Assembly: GCA_964490845.1 (NCBI GenBank)
Contig: CAZBED010000001.1
Span: forward strand, 744,001 to 808,000
Source of the DNA: JADJSS01 sp964490845
Lineage (GTDB): Bacteria; Bacteroidota; Bacteroidia; Chitinophagales; JADIYW01
Direction of reading: 5' to 3'
Length of the DNA: 64,000 nt
The notes under the pieces were generated by a model, which was not told the DNA's origin, did not search any database, and worked only from the letters and a program-made list of their open reading frames with translations. This document shows positions 54,962 through 63,154 of the stretch, one piece after another. Position 1 is the stretch's first letter. The number at the start of each line of letters is the position of its first letter. The position numbers were made by a program, and so were the translations under genes.

Positions 54962-54992
54962 AAAAAGAGAACATTAAGTTCTCTTTTTTTTT
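54962..54992 (+). terminator. terminator after tsf
   Basis: A stem AGAGAAC (54966-54972) / GTTCTCT (54978-54984) with A's before and a run of T's after. It ends the ribosomal transcript before the toxin-antitoxin genes. Confidence 0.9.
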
Positions 54993-55022
54993 GTCTATTT
55001 TACAAAATACGTGGTAAATTTG
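54991..55022 (+). promoter_or_regulatory. promoter of the toxin-antitoxin pair
   Basis: TTG at 54991-54993, a 21-base spacer and TAAATTTG at 55015-55022. The -7 box is only four bases before the ATG at 55027, so the transcript would be nearly leaderless. The box overlaps the T-tract of the tsf terminator. Confidence 0.6.
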
Positions 55023-55026
55023 TTGT

Positions 55027-55248
55027 ATGAGTTTGAAAGACCATATATTAAAAGACTTGAATGCAATACAAAATCCACTATTGCTTCATCAATGTTTTGA
55101 ATATATTCAAAACATAAAGAAACTGGAAAACGCCGCCCCCAATAAAGATAAAGTGTTACAATTTGCCGGATTACTTTCAGACAAGCAGGCGGTAGCAATT
55201 ACAAAAAGTGTTAACGAAAATTTCAACTCAATAGAGGGCGAATGGTAA
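55027..55248 (+). CDS. putative antitoxin of a PIN-toxin pair
   Basis: A 73-residue protein overlapping the toxin gene by seven bases, typical for coupled antitoxins. It is helical (SLKDHILKDLNAIQNPLLLHQCFEYIQ) with a basic-acidic C-terminus (AVAITKSVNENFNSIEGEW). I do not recognise a VapB, Phd or RelB fold, so identity rests on the partner and gene order. It has its own promoter right after the tsf terminator. Confidence 0.72.
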   Translation: MSLKDHILKDLNAIQNPLLLHQCFEYIQNIKKLENAAPNKDKVLQFAGLLSDKQAVAITKSVNENFNSIEGEW

Positions 55249-55631
55249 AACATATTGCAATTGATACAAATATCGCCATAGCATTGTTAAACAATCAATC
55301 AACAATTTATTCTGTCATAAGCAAGTATGATATAATTTATCTTCCAATTACAGTTTGTGGAGAATTATTATTTGGTGCCAAAAACTCTAAACTTTCTACA
55401 AAGAACTCAAAGCGATATCTTGAATTTATCGAAAGCTGTGTATTATTGGATTCAAACTTAGTGACTGCCGAAAATTATGCTTCAATCCGGTACAAACTAA
55501 AAGAGAAAGGAAAACCAATTCCTGAAAATGATATTTGGATTGCAGCAATCTGCATGACTAATAAAATTCCATTATTTACTTTAGATAAGCATTTTCAGTA
55601 TATTGATAATTTAAAAATCATAACAAAGTAA
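55242..55631 (+). CDS. PIN-domain ribonuclease toxin, VapC-like
   Basis: A 129-residue PIN-fold protein. The four acidic catalytic residues are Asp8 (IDTN), Glu41 (CGELLFGA), Asp97 (NDIWIAA) and Asp115 (LDKHF), as in VapC toxins that cleave tRNA or rRNA using Mg2+. Cytosolic. It is coupled to the antitoxin by a seven-base overlap. pyrH starts eight bases after its stop, so the toxin module may drive or disturb pyrH expression. The module is more AT-rich than the neighbouring genes, which suggests insertion. Confidence 0.9.
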   Translation: MVKHIAIDTNIAIALLNNQSTIYSVISKYDIIYLPITVCGELLFGAKNSKLSTKNSKRYLEFIESCVLLDSNLVTAENYASIRYKLKEKGKPIPENDIWIAAICMTNKIPLFTLDKHFQYIDNLKIITK

Positions 55632-55639
55632 CCATCCAC

Positions 55640-56350
55640 ATGAATAAACCTATCAAACGAGTACTACTCAAACTTAGCGGCGAGGCCCTGATGGGCGACC
55701 AGCAATACGGCATTAAAGCGGACACACTCGGACTCTTCGCCGACGAAATTGTAGAAGTAATCAAGGCCGGCTATCAGGTAGGTGTGGTGATAGGCGGCGG
55801 CAATATTTTCCGAGGCTTGCAGGCCGGCAATATCGGCATCGAGCGTTCGCAAGGGGATTATATGGGTATGCTTGCCACCATCATCAACGGCATGGCGCTG
55901 CAAGGCGCTGTTGAGTCTCGGGGTATTTATACCCGATTGTTATCCGCGCTGAACATCTCACAGGTTTGCGAACCATATATCCGCCGCAGAGCGGTGCGTC
56001 ACCTCGAAAAGGGCAGATGCATCATTATGGCGGCCGGCACCGGCAACCCGTACTTTACCACCGATACAGCGGCGGCATTACGGGCCAACGAAATTGAAGC
56101 GGATGTTATTCTGAAAGGCACCAGTGTAGATGGTATTTATTCCGCAGATCCTAAAAAAGATCCGAATGCCACCAAATTCGAATCCATCAGCTTTGATGAT
56201 GTTTTGATAAAAAATCTGCGCGTCATGGACCAGACAGCTTTTGCTTTATGTAAGGAGAATCATATGCCAATCATCGTTTTTAATATTAAGGAAAGGGGCA
56301 ATATTCTGCGTATCCTGCAAGGCGAAAAGATTGGAACGTTGGTGAGCTAA
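55640..56350 (+). CDS. pyrH: uridylate kinase
   Basis: A 236-residue amino-acid-kinase-fold enzyme making UDP from UMP, allosterically controlled by GTP and UTP in the family. RVLLKLSGEALMG, VGVVIGGGNIFRG and GTGNPYFTTDTAAALRA are signatures. Cytosolic. It usually follows tsf and precedes frr in Bacteroidota; here a toxin pair lies on one side and a T9SS cargo gene on the other. No clear own promoter is seen in the eight-base gap, so it may depend on the toxin promoter or one inside the toxin gene. Confidence 0.97.
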   Translation: MNKPIKRVLLKLSGEALMGDQQYGIKADTLGLFADEIVEVIKAGYQVGVVIGGGNIFRGLQAGNIGIERSQGDYMGMLATIINGMALQGAVESRGIYTRLLSALNISQVCEPYIRRRAVRHLEKGRCIIMAAGTGNPYFTTDTAAALRANEIEADVILKGTSVDGIYSADPKKDPNATKFESISFDDVLIKNLRVMDQTAFALCKENHMPIIVFNIKERGNILRILQGEKIGTLVS

Positions 56351-56503
56351 ATATATTTTAGATTTCAGATTTAGGATTTGAGATTTGTAACTTTTCAGTA
56401 CACTGTGTCCTTTCGACGAGGAACGAGGAGAAAACTTGATATAGTATTGAGTAGTGCGTATTAAGTAGTGAGATTTTTCAGCATCTACTCATTCTCTTCT
56501 TCT
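56351..56503. repeat. repeat-rich intergenic region between pyrH and a T9SS cargo gene
   Basis: It contains an iteration of GATTT/AGATTT units at 56361-56386, a repeat copy at 56405-56418, a CGAGGAACGAGGAG tandem at 56416-56430, and an AGTATTGAGTAGTGCG/TTAAGTAGTGAG iteration at 56442-56472. These look like the degenerate repeats found between Bacteroidota genes. No gene or clear terminator was seen. Confidence 0.6.
56405..56418 (+). repeat. intergenic repeat, copy A
   Basis: GTGTCCTTTCGACG, exactly reverse complementary to 52216-52229, followed here by AGGAACGAGGAGAAAA. This is the fuller copy of the element and sits between pyrH and the cargo gene. Confidence 0.6.
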
Positions 56504-58567
56504 TTATTTTATGATTTGAAACTTCTTAGTTTCAGTCATTCGATCGTTGCTAATCTGTAACATGTATATCCCTGCCGGAATATTCACAACATTGACAGTT
56601 GTCTCAGACGGAGTCAATTTTCCGGAAGCTATATTCTTTCCGGTAAAATCATAAATCACATATAACGTATTCTCTGTTGTCCGCATTCCGTTGAATCGTA
56701 TTGTAATGGACGTATTAGCTGGATTTGGATAGACTGTAATGTCCGGCGATGATAATAATACTGTTGGGTTAAACGTGCTGCTCAGGATATCCTTATATTT
56801 ATATATTACAATATCCCCCATAGAAGAATCCGTACAATGATTATTTTGATCTGTCATTACAAATAATTCTCCGGATGCATTATTAAAAAACTTAATATCC
56901 CTAAAGTATAGTGCCCCCGGATTATAATCATTAGAGGTAAATCCTAATGGTAATTTTATCTGCTCCACCTGACCATTCGACAAAGTCAGGATAAAATAGA
57001 AAGGGGTAGTATTATAGCTGTTGTTATTGGTAGTATCAATATAATCGGCTTTGAACACCATTTTATCGCCGTAATTTAATTTCACATTGGGTATAGCCCA
57101 TTCTTTGCTGAAATAAACAATACTGTCCAGCACGATGGTGTCAGGCAAAGCAGATGACCACACAAGCGTTCCGAACGCATCCATTTTTTCAAATACATTC
57201 CTATACGCAGGAATAGCAAGCCCATCTCCGTTAATAGTGTATTCCTGCAATAATACTCCATCTTCTAATTCAATTGCCAAGACCGATTCTATATTTTCAA
57301 TGGCATGATGCCATTCAATGTCCCCGGTTCCCTCCGCCATTTTATATAAATATTTAGCGCTGTAAAATGTATCTATATCTGTGATATACTCAACCATCAA
57401 AAAGTAATTTGATTTTTTGTCTGTCTCCGGATAGTCGCTCAGATTAAAATCCCAGGGATAAAGATTAACCGAATTCATTACCGGACTAATCTGCATGTTG
57501 ACATACTGGGCATCAGGATGATTTATTAAAGTTTGTACTGAATATGTCAAGTCATCTTTATTAATAGTGTACAATACGATGGCAGAACGATTCGTGGTAT
57601 CACTTGAATGAATTGTAATTGTACCTCCCAATACTAAACTCCCATTATCCAATACTGTCAGCAAGTCAAATATATCGGGGTTTTGATTAGACCTACTCAA
57701 AGAAACTGTACGCACTATAACGCCTTCTTCAGACAACAATGAAAGATTAACTCCTGTAACAGATGTTTCTAGCAGGTAGAAGTGTTCGTTGGTCTTAAAA
57801 ACCCTATAGTTATACCCTGAATAACTTTGTTTAATTACTGATTTCGAATTGATATTAGTTCGGTAAAAATTTTTAAATCCCCATGAATTATACCCAAAAG
57901 AATAGGGCTGTGTTTTAGAATACTCTACTGCCATCTGGTAAATGCTGTCATTTATCTTGTTTACAAAACAATGTTCAATATCAACTATTGTATCTTTAGG
58001 GATAAAAATCAGCGTATCTATCGGGAACGGTTCAACCATCTCTGCTCCATTATCATTTCGCAATATTCCAAACGTCAGAATATTGTTTCGAAGAGAATCA
58101 TTAACAGCTGCATACGGGGATTGCAGCTGCATGGATTCAAAAAAATTATAATGCAGAATAATCTCGTCACCTAGAGCGCTGTATAAATTATGGATAAGCG
58201 GATATCCAAAAGCAGGGTAAATAATACCACCAGACCACGTTGGGAAAATTTCAGTATGTAAGGCTTTTTCAGTATATACGAGTCGTTTACGCCACAAGGT
58301 ATCTCCTCTCGCGTCTAATTTCATCAGCCAGTTTGAGCCGGAGTAATACGATAATGAATCCACATTATCCCTTTCAAAATATACTGATTGCGAGTTAGAA
58401 CGTATGTCCAGCAAATATCCTCCAGTGGGCAATACATCAAACGACCGCAGTATATCCGCCCTGCCGCCATCCATACAATGTACCAATGACAATTGTTGTG
58501 CTTGCACCATCCCCGACTGAGAGAAAAACAATAAGAATAGGAGTAATATATTTCTGACTTTATTCAT
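56504..58567 (-). CDS. secreted protein with T9SS type A sorting domain
   Basis: A 687-residue exported protein with a signal peptide ending SGMVQAQ. The body is rich in beta strands, of propeller or WD-like type, with no family I recognise. The C-terminal domain (from about residue 605) is a type A sorting signal: ITVYPNPANTSITIRFNG, then IYDFTGKNIASGKL and IPAGIYMLQISN, ending in KKFQIIK. It is therefore cargo for the type IX system whose pore SprA is encoded at 41138. The gene stands on the opposite strand between pyrH and frr. Promoter: box at 58575-58605. Confidence 0.92.
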   Translation of the reverse strand: MNKVRNILLLFLLFFSQSGMVQAQQLSLVHCMDGGRADILRSFDVLPTGGYLLDIRSNSQSVYFERDNVDSLSYYSGSNWLMKLDARGDTLWRKRLVYTEKALHTEIFPTWSGGIIYPAFGYPLIHNLYSALGDEIILHYNFFESMQLQSPYAAVNDSLRNNILTFGILRNDNGAEMVEPFPIDTLIFIPKDTIVDIEHCFVNKINDSIYQMAVEYSKTQPYSFGYNSWGFKNFYRTNINSKSVIKQSYSGYNYRVFKTNEHFYLLETSVTGVNLSLLSEEGVIVRTVSLSRSNQNPDIFDLLTVLDNGSLVLGGTITIHSSDTTNRSAIVLYTINKDDLTYSVQTLINHPDAQYVNMQISPVMNSVNLYPWDFNLSDYPETDKKSNYFLMVEYITDIDTFYSAKYLYKMAEGTGDIEWHHAIENIESVLAIELEDGVLLQEYTINGDGLAIPAYRNVFEKMDAFGTLVWSSALPDTIVLDSIVYFSKEWAIPNVKLNYGDKMVFKADYIDTTNNNSYNTTPFYFILTLSNGQVEQIKLPLGFTSNDYNPGALYFRDIKFFNNASGELFVMTDQNNHCTDSSMGDIVIYKYKDILSSTFNPTVLLSSPDITVYPNPANTSITIRFNGMRTTENTLYVIYDFTGKNIASGKLTPSETTVNVVNIPAGIYMLQISNDRMTETKKFQIIK

Positions 58568-58574
58568 CGCAAAT

Positions 58575-58605
58575 CAAAATTATACTATTTTATCGTATGA
58601 TACAA
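58575..58605 (-). promoter_or_regulatory. promoter of the T9SS cargo gene
   Basis: Reading the minus strand: TTG at 58605-58603, a 20-base spacer and TAATTTTG at 58582-58575, seven bases before the ATG at 58567. It shares the 136-base divergent region with the frr promoter. Confidence 0.65.
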
Positions 58606-58652
58606 GTTCAAAAAAATACAGACAAGTAACTATATATTTTGAGAACTGTCAT

Positions 58653-58684
58653 TTGACAACTGTCCGCATTTTATTTTATCTTTG
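58653..58684 (+). promoter_or_regulatory. promoter of frr
   Basis: TTG at 58653-58655, a 21-base spacer and TATCTTTG at 58677-58684, 20 bases before the ATG at 58704. So frr has its own promoter after being parted from pyrH. Confidence 0.7.
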
Positions 58685-58703
58685 CCAACGAAAATTAACA
58701 ACG

Positions 58704-59267
58704 ATGGAAGAAGAAGTACAACTGATACTCGACGAAACAAAGGAATCCATGCATAAAGGCCTGAAACACCTGGAGGACGAACTGCGCAAGGTGCGGGCCG
58801 GCAAGGCCAGTCCTGATATGCTGCAGGGAATCATGGTGGAATACTATGGCATGCCCACTCCCATCAACCAGGTGGCAGGCATAAAATTACTGGATGCAAG
58901 AACATTGTTGGTGCAACCATTCGAACGGAAAATCATCGGCGATGTAGAACGCGCCATCTTCCAGAGCAATATAGGCATCACCCCGCAAAACGACGGAGAG
59001 AATATCCGCTTATCCGTACCGCCAATGACGGAAGAGCGCCGCCGTGAACTGGTAAAACAAGCCAAACACCATGGTGAGCAGACCAAAATTGTTATTCGTA
59101 ACGCCCGCAAAGACGGCAACGAAATGATAAAAGGATTGGTGAAAGACGGATTAAGCGAAGACATTGGCAAAGATGCGGAAGAAACCATCCAGGCATTTAC
59201 CAACGATCATATTGCCAAAGTGGACAAAATGCTGCAGCTGAAAGAAGAAGAGATTATGACCATTTAA
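58704..59267 (+). CDS. frr: ribosome recycling factor
   Basis: A 187-residue protein that, with EF-G, splits post-termination ribosomes. The ATG at 58704 is chosen: the longer frame (from 58653) starts inside the promoter. The family signature is seen as HLEDELRKVRAGKASPDML, and VPPMTEERRRELVKQAK follows. Cytosolic. It is convergent with the RNase G gene, with 78 bases between them holding an imperfect A/T-rich inverted repeat that may act as a two-way terminator. Confidence 0.98.
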   Translation: MEEEVQLILDETKESMHKGLKHLEDELRKVRAGKASPDMLQGIMVEYYGMPTPINQVAGIKLLDARTLLVQPFERKIIGDVERAIFQSNIGITPQNDGENIRLSVPPMTEERRRELVKQAKHHGEQTKIVIRNARKDGNEMIKGLVKDGLSEDIGKDAEETIQAFTNDHIAKVDKMLQLKEEEIMTI

Positions 59268-59345
59268 ATAGGAATGAATAAAGAATCAGGAATAAAGAGC
59301 TAAGATAAGGCACCTTGTTCTTTAATCATTATTCATACCTAATAC

Positions 59346-60887
59346 CTACACTTTTTCGCCTTCCTTCGTCACCAGTTTGTATTCTGCCAGATGCAGAGAG
59401 GAATCCTGGATCAATCGAACCCATTTCTTGATCTTCGAATACCAGTTCATCCGGAAGGAGAAAGTATCCTTTTTCATATAGGCATAGATGAACGGATGCA
59501 CGTACAGCAAAAAGTTCTTAGCCTCATGTGTTTTCAGGTGCATCAATTCCGTTTCAATATTATCGATAATCTGAAGGGGCTGGTCCACTTTATATTTGCT
59601 GTTGCCATGCAGCAACGGTTCCCGGGTGTCAATACTGATTTGTTCTTTCATCCGCTGGCGGGTAATTTCCATTAGTCCGAATTTACTCACCGGCAGAATG
59701 ACGTGTTTCGCCTTATCCGGTTTCATCGCTTCCAGCATCGCCTCATACAGCTTATGCTTGTATTCCGACGATTTCATATCAATAAAATCAATCACAATGA
59801 TGCCGCCAATATCGCGCAGGCGGAGCTGACGTGCGATTTCCTGTGCCGCCTCCACATTGATGTTAAAGGCATGCGTATCCTGTTCCACATCTCTCTTCAC
59901 CTTCGGCCCGCTGTTCACGTCAATGACATGCAGCGCTTCCGTATGTTCCAGAATGACATAAGCGCCGCTTTTCAGGGTAACGGTTTTTCCGAAAGCCGTT
60001 TTTATCTGGCGGCTGATGTCAAACGTTTCGAACAAAGGTGTTTTGTCGTCGTATTTATTCAGGATGGAAGATTGTTCCGGCGCATGTTCTTTGATATAGG
60101 CCTTTAAATCGCCATGCAGGGTAGGATTGTCGGTGATGATTTTTGAAAAGCTGTCGTTCATCAGGTCCCGGACAATGGAGAAAGTCTTGTTCATCTCTTT
60201 CAGCAGCAGCTTTGGTGGATTCTGGTAGCGCGCATTTTCCGTCATGATTCTCCACTTGTTCATCAGGTTCTGCACATCGTGTTTCAGTTCATCCTTTCCA
60301 ACTCCTTCCGCATTCGTCCGAACAACGAAGCCGAAATTTTTAGGTTTTATCTGATGCATGATGTCATGCAGGCGGTCGCGTTCTTCCGGCTTATCAATTT
60401 TTTTGGAAATGCCCACCGTATTGGTGAATGGAACCAGCACCACATACCTTCCGGGAATGGATAATTCGCAGGTCAGACGCGGCCCTTTCGTAGAGATGGC
60501 TTCTTTGGAAATCTGGAAAATAAGGATATCGCCTTTATCCAAAGCATCCACCATCTGCCCGTTCTTATGAATGGTAGTCTGAAACTCAAAGGTATCCAAT
60601 AAGTGTGATTGCTCGCCCCTGAATGCATCCGAACTGAACTTTCTGACAGAACGGACATATGGACTTAAATCTGAATAGTGTATGAAAGCATCTTTTTCAT
60701 GCCCGATATCGATAAAGGCTGCATTTAAACCCGGATTTATTTTCTTTACCCTTCCCAGGTAAATGTCTCCCGCTGCAAAACCCTCCTTATCATAAGCATC
60801 CAGATGAAATTCGACTAATTTTTTGTTTTCAAGAAGCGCAATCTCCACACCTTTGGAATTAGCATGTATCACTAATTCTTTTATCAT
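59346..60887 (-). CDS. rng: ribonuclease E/G family (RNase G)
   Basis: A 513-residue single-strand endoribonuclease for rRNA and mRNA processing. The S1 domain is at residues about 35-130 (IYLGRVKKINPGLNAAFIDIG), followed by the DNase-like catalytic region with acidic sites in VIDVNSGP and VIDFIDMKSS. No C-terminal RNase E scaffold extends the protein, so it is the RNase G form. It is the last gene of a minus-strand run with HU, TPR and the small COX24-like protein, whose stop is 53 bases upstream. Confidence 0.96.
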   Translation of the reverse strand: MIKELVIHANSKGVEIALLENKKLVEFHLDAYDKEGFAAGDIYLGRVKKINPGLNAAFIDIGHEKDAFIHYSDLSPYVRSVRKFSSDAFRGEQSHLLDTFEFQTTIHKNGQMVDALDKGDILIFQISKEAISTKGPRLTCELSIPGRYVVLVPFTNTVGISKKIDKPEERDRLHDIMHQIKPKNFGFVVRTNAEGVGKDELKHDVQNLMNKWRIMTENARYQNPPKLLLKEMNKTFSIVRDLMNDSFSKIITDNPTLHGDLKAYIKEHAPEQSSILNKYDDKTPLFETFDISRQIKTAFGKTVTLKSGAYVILEHTEALHVIDVNSGPKVKRDVEQDTHAFNINVEAAQEIARQLRLRDIGGIIVIDFIDMKSSEYKHKLYEAMLEAMKPDKAKHVILPVSKFGLMEITRQRMKEQISIDTREPLLHGNSKYKVDQPLQIIDNIETELMHLKTHEAKNFLLYVHPFIYAYMKKDTFSFRMNWYSKIKKWVRLIQDSSLHLAEYKLVTKEGEKV

Positions 60888-60940
60888 GTGTCTAGTTTAA
60901 TAGCCGTGCGTGTACATATTTTACCCACACGACTTATGAC

Positions 60941-61030
60941 TTATTTCTTCTTGTGACGGTTCTTTCTCAGTCTTTTCTTTCTTTTGTGCGTCGCGATCTT
61001 ATGACGCTTTCTTTTTTTTCCGCAAGGCAT
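60941..61030 (-). CDS. 29-residue AURKAIP1/COX24-type ribosomal protein
   Basis: A tiny basic protein too short for usual ORF calls: ATG at 61030, stop at 60943-60941. The product is MPCGKKRKRHKIATHKRKK followed by RLRKNRHKKK, with 19 Lys/Arg of 29. This composition is that of the COX24/AURKAIP1 (mS38-like) domain proteins found in Bacteroidota ribosomes. It sits in the operon two bases after the TPR gene stop, so the frame is almost surely coupled. The RNase G gene follows. Confidence 0.85.
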   Translation of the reverse strand: MPCGKKRKRHKIATHKRKKRLRKNRHKKK

Positions 61031-61032
61031 AG

Positions 61033-61869
61033 TTAAACTTTTTTACTTTTTAAATTTTTGACGATTTCGTCTATTTCTTTATCGAATTCTTTGTTTCCTA
61101 CTAGTTGTTTGCACATTTCAAACATCCGGATGGCTTCCTCCGTATGTCCTAACTGCGCTTCGGCTATGGCCAGAAAATACATGGCTTCCGTATTCTGCGG
61201 CTCCAATTTCAGCACTTTCTGTAACCGTTCCTTCGCTTTATCGAATTGTCCGGACTGAATAGATAGTCTTCCTAACGCTAATAAAACCGGAATGTTATCA
61301 GGAAGGCTGTCCGAGAGCTGGCGCAATATTCCGATTCCTTTCATCGGCTCCTGCGAACCCTGTACATACACATCCGCCAGTTTTATCTTCAATTCCACAT
61401 CACTTCCGTCAATCCTGACTGCTTCCTCGTAAGAACGGAGCGCAAAGGTAATCAAATTATTTGAAATTATTGAGTCTGAGCCGCTTTTATATACACTTAA
61501 AAGTGCATCTCCGGCATTCTCAAATGCGGGTTTTGTCTGGTCTTTTTGGGCATATTGATAGATGTAATACGCGGCTAAAGCAGGATTATGCTGCTCTTTC
61601 CAGAATTCAGACAACTGAATACAGGCTTTTTTGGAGATGGCAGTATCGCTTTCGGGCACTTTTAGGGCGGAAACAAGACCGGCCAGTTTTTCCCTGTCCG
61701 ACGCAGCTAATGCCGCTTCTTTGTTCTTCTCATATGCTTCAAACGAAAAGGATTGTGCATTCACCGGTGTGGTGACATTATCTTTTTTAGCGGTGGTCTT
61801 TCCTCCGAAATAAAGTGCTGCTGCTAAAATCAGTGCCCCCGCACCTAATGCTATCTGTCCCTTCTGCAC
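61033..61869 (-). CDS. tetratricopeptide repeat protein, membrane-anchored
   Basis: A 278-residue protein with an N-terminal anchor (IALGAGALILAAALYFGGK) and a helical TPR body: LFYIYQ-like units, then VALRSYEEAVRIDGSDVELK, LLALGRLSIQSGQFDKAKERL and EAMYFLAIAEAQLGHTEEAIRM. The most conserved repeats are at the C-terminus. The partner is unknown. The gene starts 13 bases after the HU gene stop and is followed by the 29-residue protein, a run that seems stable in Bacteroidota. Confidence 0.9.
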   Translation of the reverse strand: MQKGQIALGAGALILAAALYFGGKTTAKKDNVTTPVNAQSFSFEAYEKNKEAALAASDREKLAGLVSALKVPESDTAISKKACIQLSEFWKEQHNPALAAYYIYQYAQKDQTKPAFENAGDALLSVYKSGSDSIISNNLITFALRSYEEAVRIDGSDVELKIKLADVYVQGSQEPMKGIGILRQLSDSLPDNIPVLLALGRLSIQSGQFDKAKERLQKVLKLEPQNTEAMYFLAIAEAQLGHTEEAIRMFEMCKQLVGNKEFDKEIDEIVKNLKSKKV

Positions 61870-61882
61870 TGCCTTAAATTAA

Positions 61883-62188
61883 CTATTCTTTGTCTTTAAG
61901 ACGTTTGGCGCTGGATTCTTTAATCTGCTCCACAAAGACTTTAGATGGTTTGAATGCCGGAATCTGATGCTCCGGAATTTCAATGGCTATATTCTTCTTG
62001 ATATTACGTCCGATTTTCGCTTTACGCGTTTTTACGATAAAACTGCCAAATCCGCGCACATACAGATTTTCACCGTCAGCCAGGGTGTCTTTTACTTCCT
62101 TAAAGAAGGCTTCCATAGCTACTAATACGTCTACTTTGGGTACTCCTGTTTTCTCAGAAATGGTGGTGATGATGTCTGCTTTTCTCAT
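61883..62188 (-). CDS. HU/IHF-family DNA-binding protein
   Basis: A 101-residue nucleoid protein. MRKADIITTISEKTGVPKVDV is the helical dimer part, LYVRGFGSFIVKTRKAKIGRN carries the beta-arm start, and IPAFKPSKVFVEQIK is the conserved end. It bends DNA as a dimer and serves chromosome structure. A -7 box TATTTTTG (minus strand, 62225-62218) lies about 30 bases upstream of the ATG; no -33 box was found. It is the first gene of the HU-TPR-COX24-rng operon. Confidence 0.95.
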   Translation of the reverse strand: MRKADIITTISEKTGVPKVDVLVAMEAFFKEVKDTLADGENLYVRGFGSFIVKTRKAKIGRNIKKNIAIEIPEHQIPAFKPSKVFVEQIKESSAKRLKDKE

Positions 62189-62521
62189 GGTTATTGTTTA
62201 ATTGGACTACAAAAATGCAAAAATATTTTCAACTAACTTACTAATATACACGAAATATCAATAAGAAAATGTGCATGTTACGAAAAATTAATACTGATAT
62301 TCTATCTGCGCATTTATAAAAAACAAACAGAATCAGGTAAAATTAGGTTTTTTTAATATGGAGAGATAAAAAGTTAATTCTAAATTCCATTTAGTAGAAA
62401 TATAATCCTGTTTTTTTTACTACTAACTATCAAACTATTTATTCAAACACGTAATTCCGCTTGAAATAAGTCAATAAATTCTAACAGGACTGATTGAAAC
62501 AGAATCTTATTAAGCAGTATG
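62189..62521. other. 333-base intergenic region, no gene seen
   Basis: Holds the HU promoter near its left end (62218-62225). The rest is AT-rich with homopolymer T runs. A TAGTAG...CTACTA pairing at about 62392-62427 is weak. No tRNA, small ORF with family features or clear terminator was recognised. Confidence 0.6.
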
Positions 62522-63067
62522 CTAAAAAGCCCGAACTGCTCTAACGTTCGTTTTAGCATTGTATGGCATGTAATACCAAACTTCATTACCAGGGGACATC
62601 CACGCTCTGTTTCCCCACCGTTGCGTTGAAGACCAGTACCATTCAGTAATTCCACGTGAATTTAGTAATGCTTGCATCAAGCGCAATTCTTGTTTGGACG
62701 GCAAGAACCAATCGCTATAACCATTGAGCGTTAAGTTATAACAAAGATATGCGGCTGTGTAATCTGCTGTACAGCTATCCAGTATTGCTTTGGTATTTGC
62801 TAATCCACTGCCAAGTGAAGTATCTTCAGCATTCGGGATATCCAGTTTATCCGGACAGCTCCAAACCATTCCAGTATCATTTTGTTTTGTCAATGCACAT
62901 GCAAATCCATGCTGATTGGTAGAATCCAGATAAAAAATGATACCCCCTTGAGCTGTATCGCCTATTTTATACGTTACTACAGGTGTATTTTTGTTACAAC
63001 TGCATATAGTTATAAATACTGCTAAAAGTAAAAATGCCGGAAAAAGCCAAGTATTGTTGTTTTTCAT
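62522..63067 (-). CDS. DUF1566-domain lipoprotein
   Basis: A 181-residue protein. The ATG at 63067 is preferred; a longer start at 63085 overlaps the -7 box (TATATTTG, minus strand 63090-63083). Signal peptide with lipobox ending ICSC, so it is lipidated. The mature part fits DUF1566: IGDTAQGGIIFYLDS, then GYSDWFLPSKQELRLM and a C-terminal VRAVRAF. Proteins with this fold are surface-located and of unknown role in Bacteroidota. It stands alone, divergent from mutY. Confidence 0.85.
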   Translation of the reverse strand: MKNNNTWLFPAFLLLAVFITICSCNKNTPVVTYKIGDTAQGGIIFYLDSTNQHGFACALTKQNDTGMVWSCPDKLDIPNAEDTSLGSGLANTKAILDSCTADYTAAYLCYNLTLNGYSDWFLPSKQELRLMQALLNSRGITEWYWSSTQRWGNRAWMSPGNEVWYYMPYNAKTNVRAVRAF

Positions 63068-63154
63068 AAAAATTATTTTTTTCAAATATAGTAATTATCC
63101 CAAAGAAAAGTGAAATCGAATGATTTGTCCAAAAAGCCTTATTTTACAACCTTA

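Noticed and set aside
62392..62427. Weak hairpin in the HU-DUF1566 gap
   Set aside because: Only about six pairs with mismatches and a loop rich in T; not above chance in AT-rich DNA.
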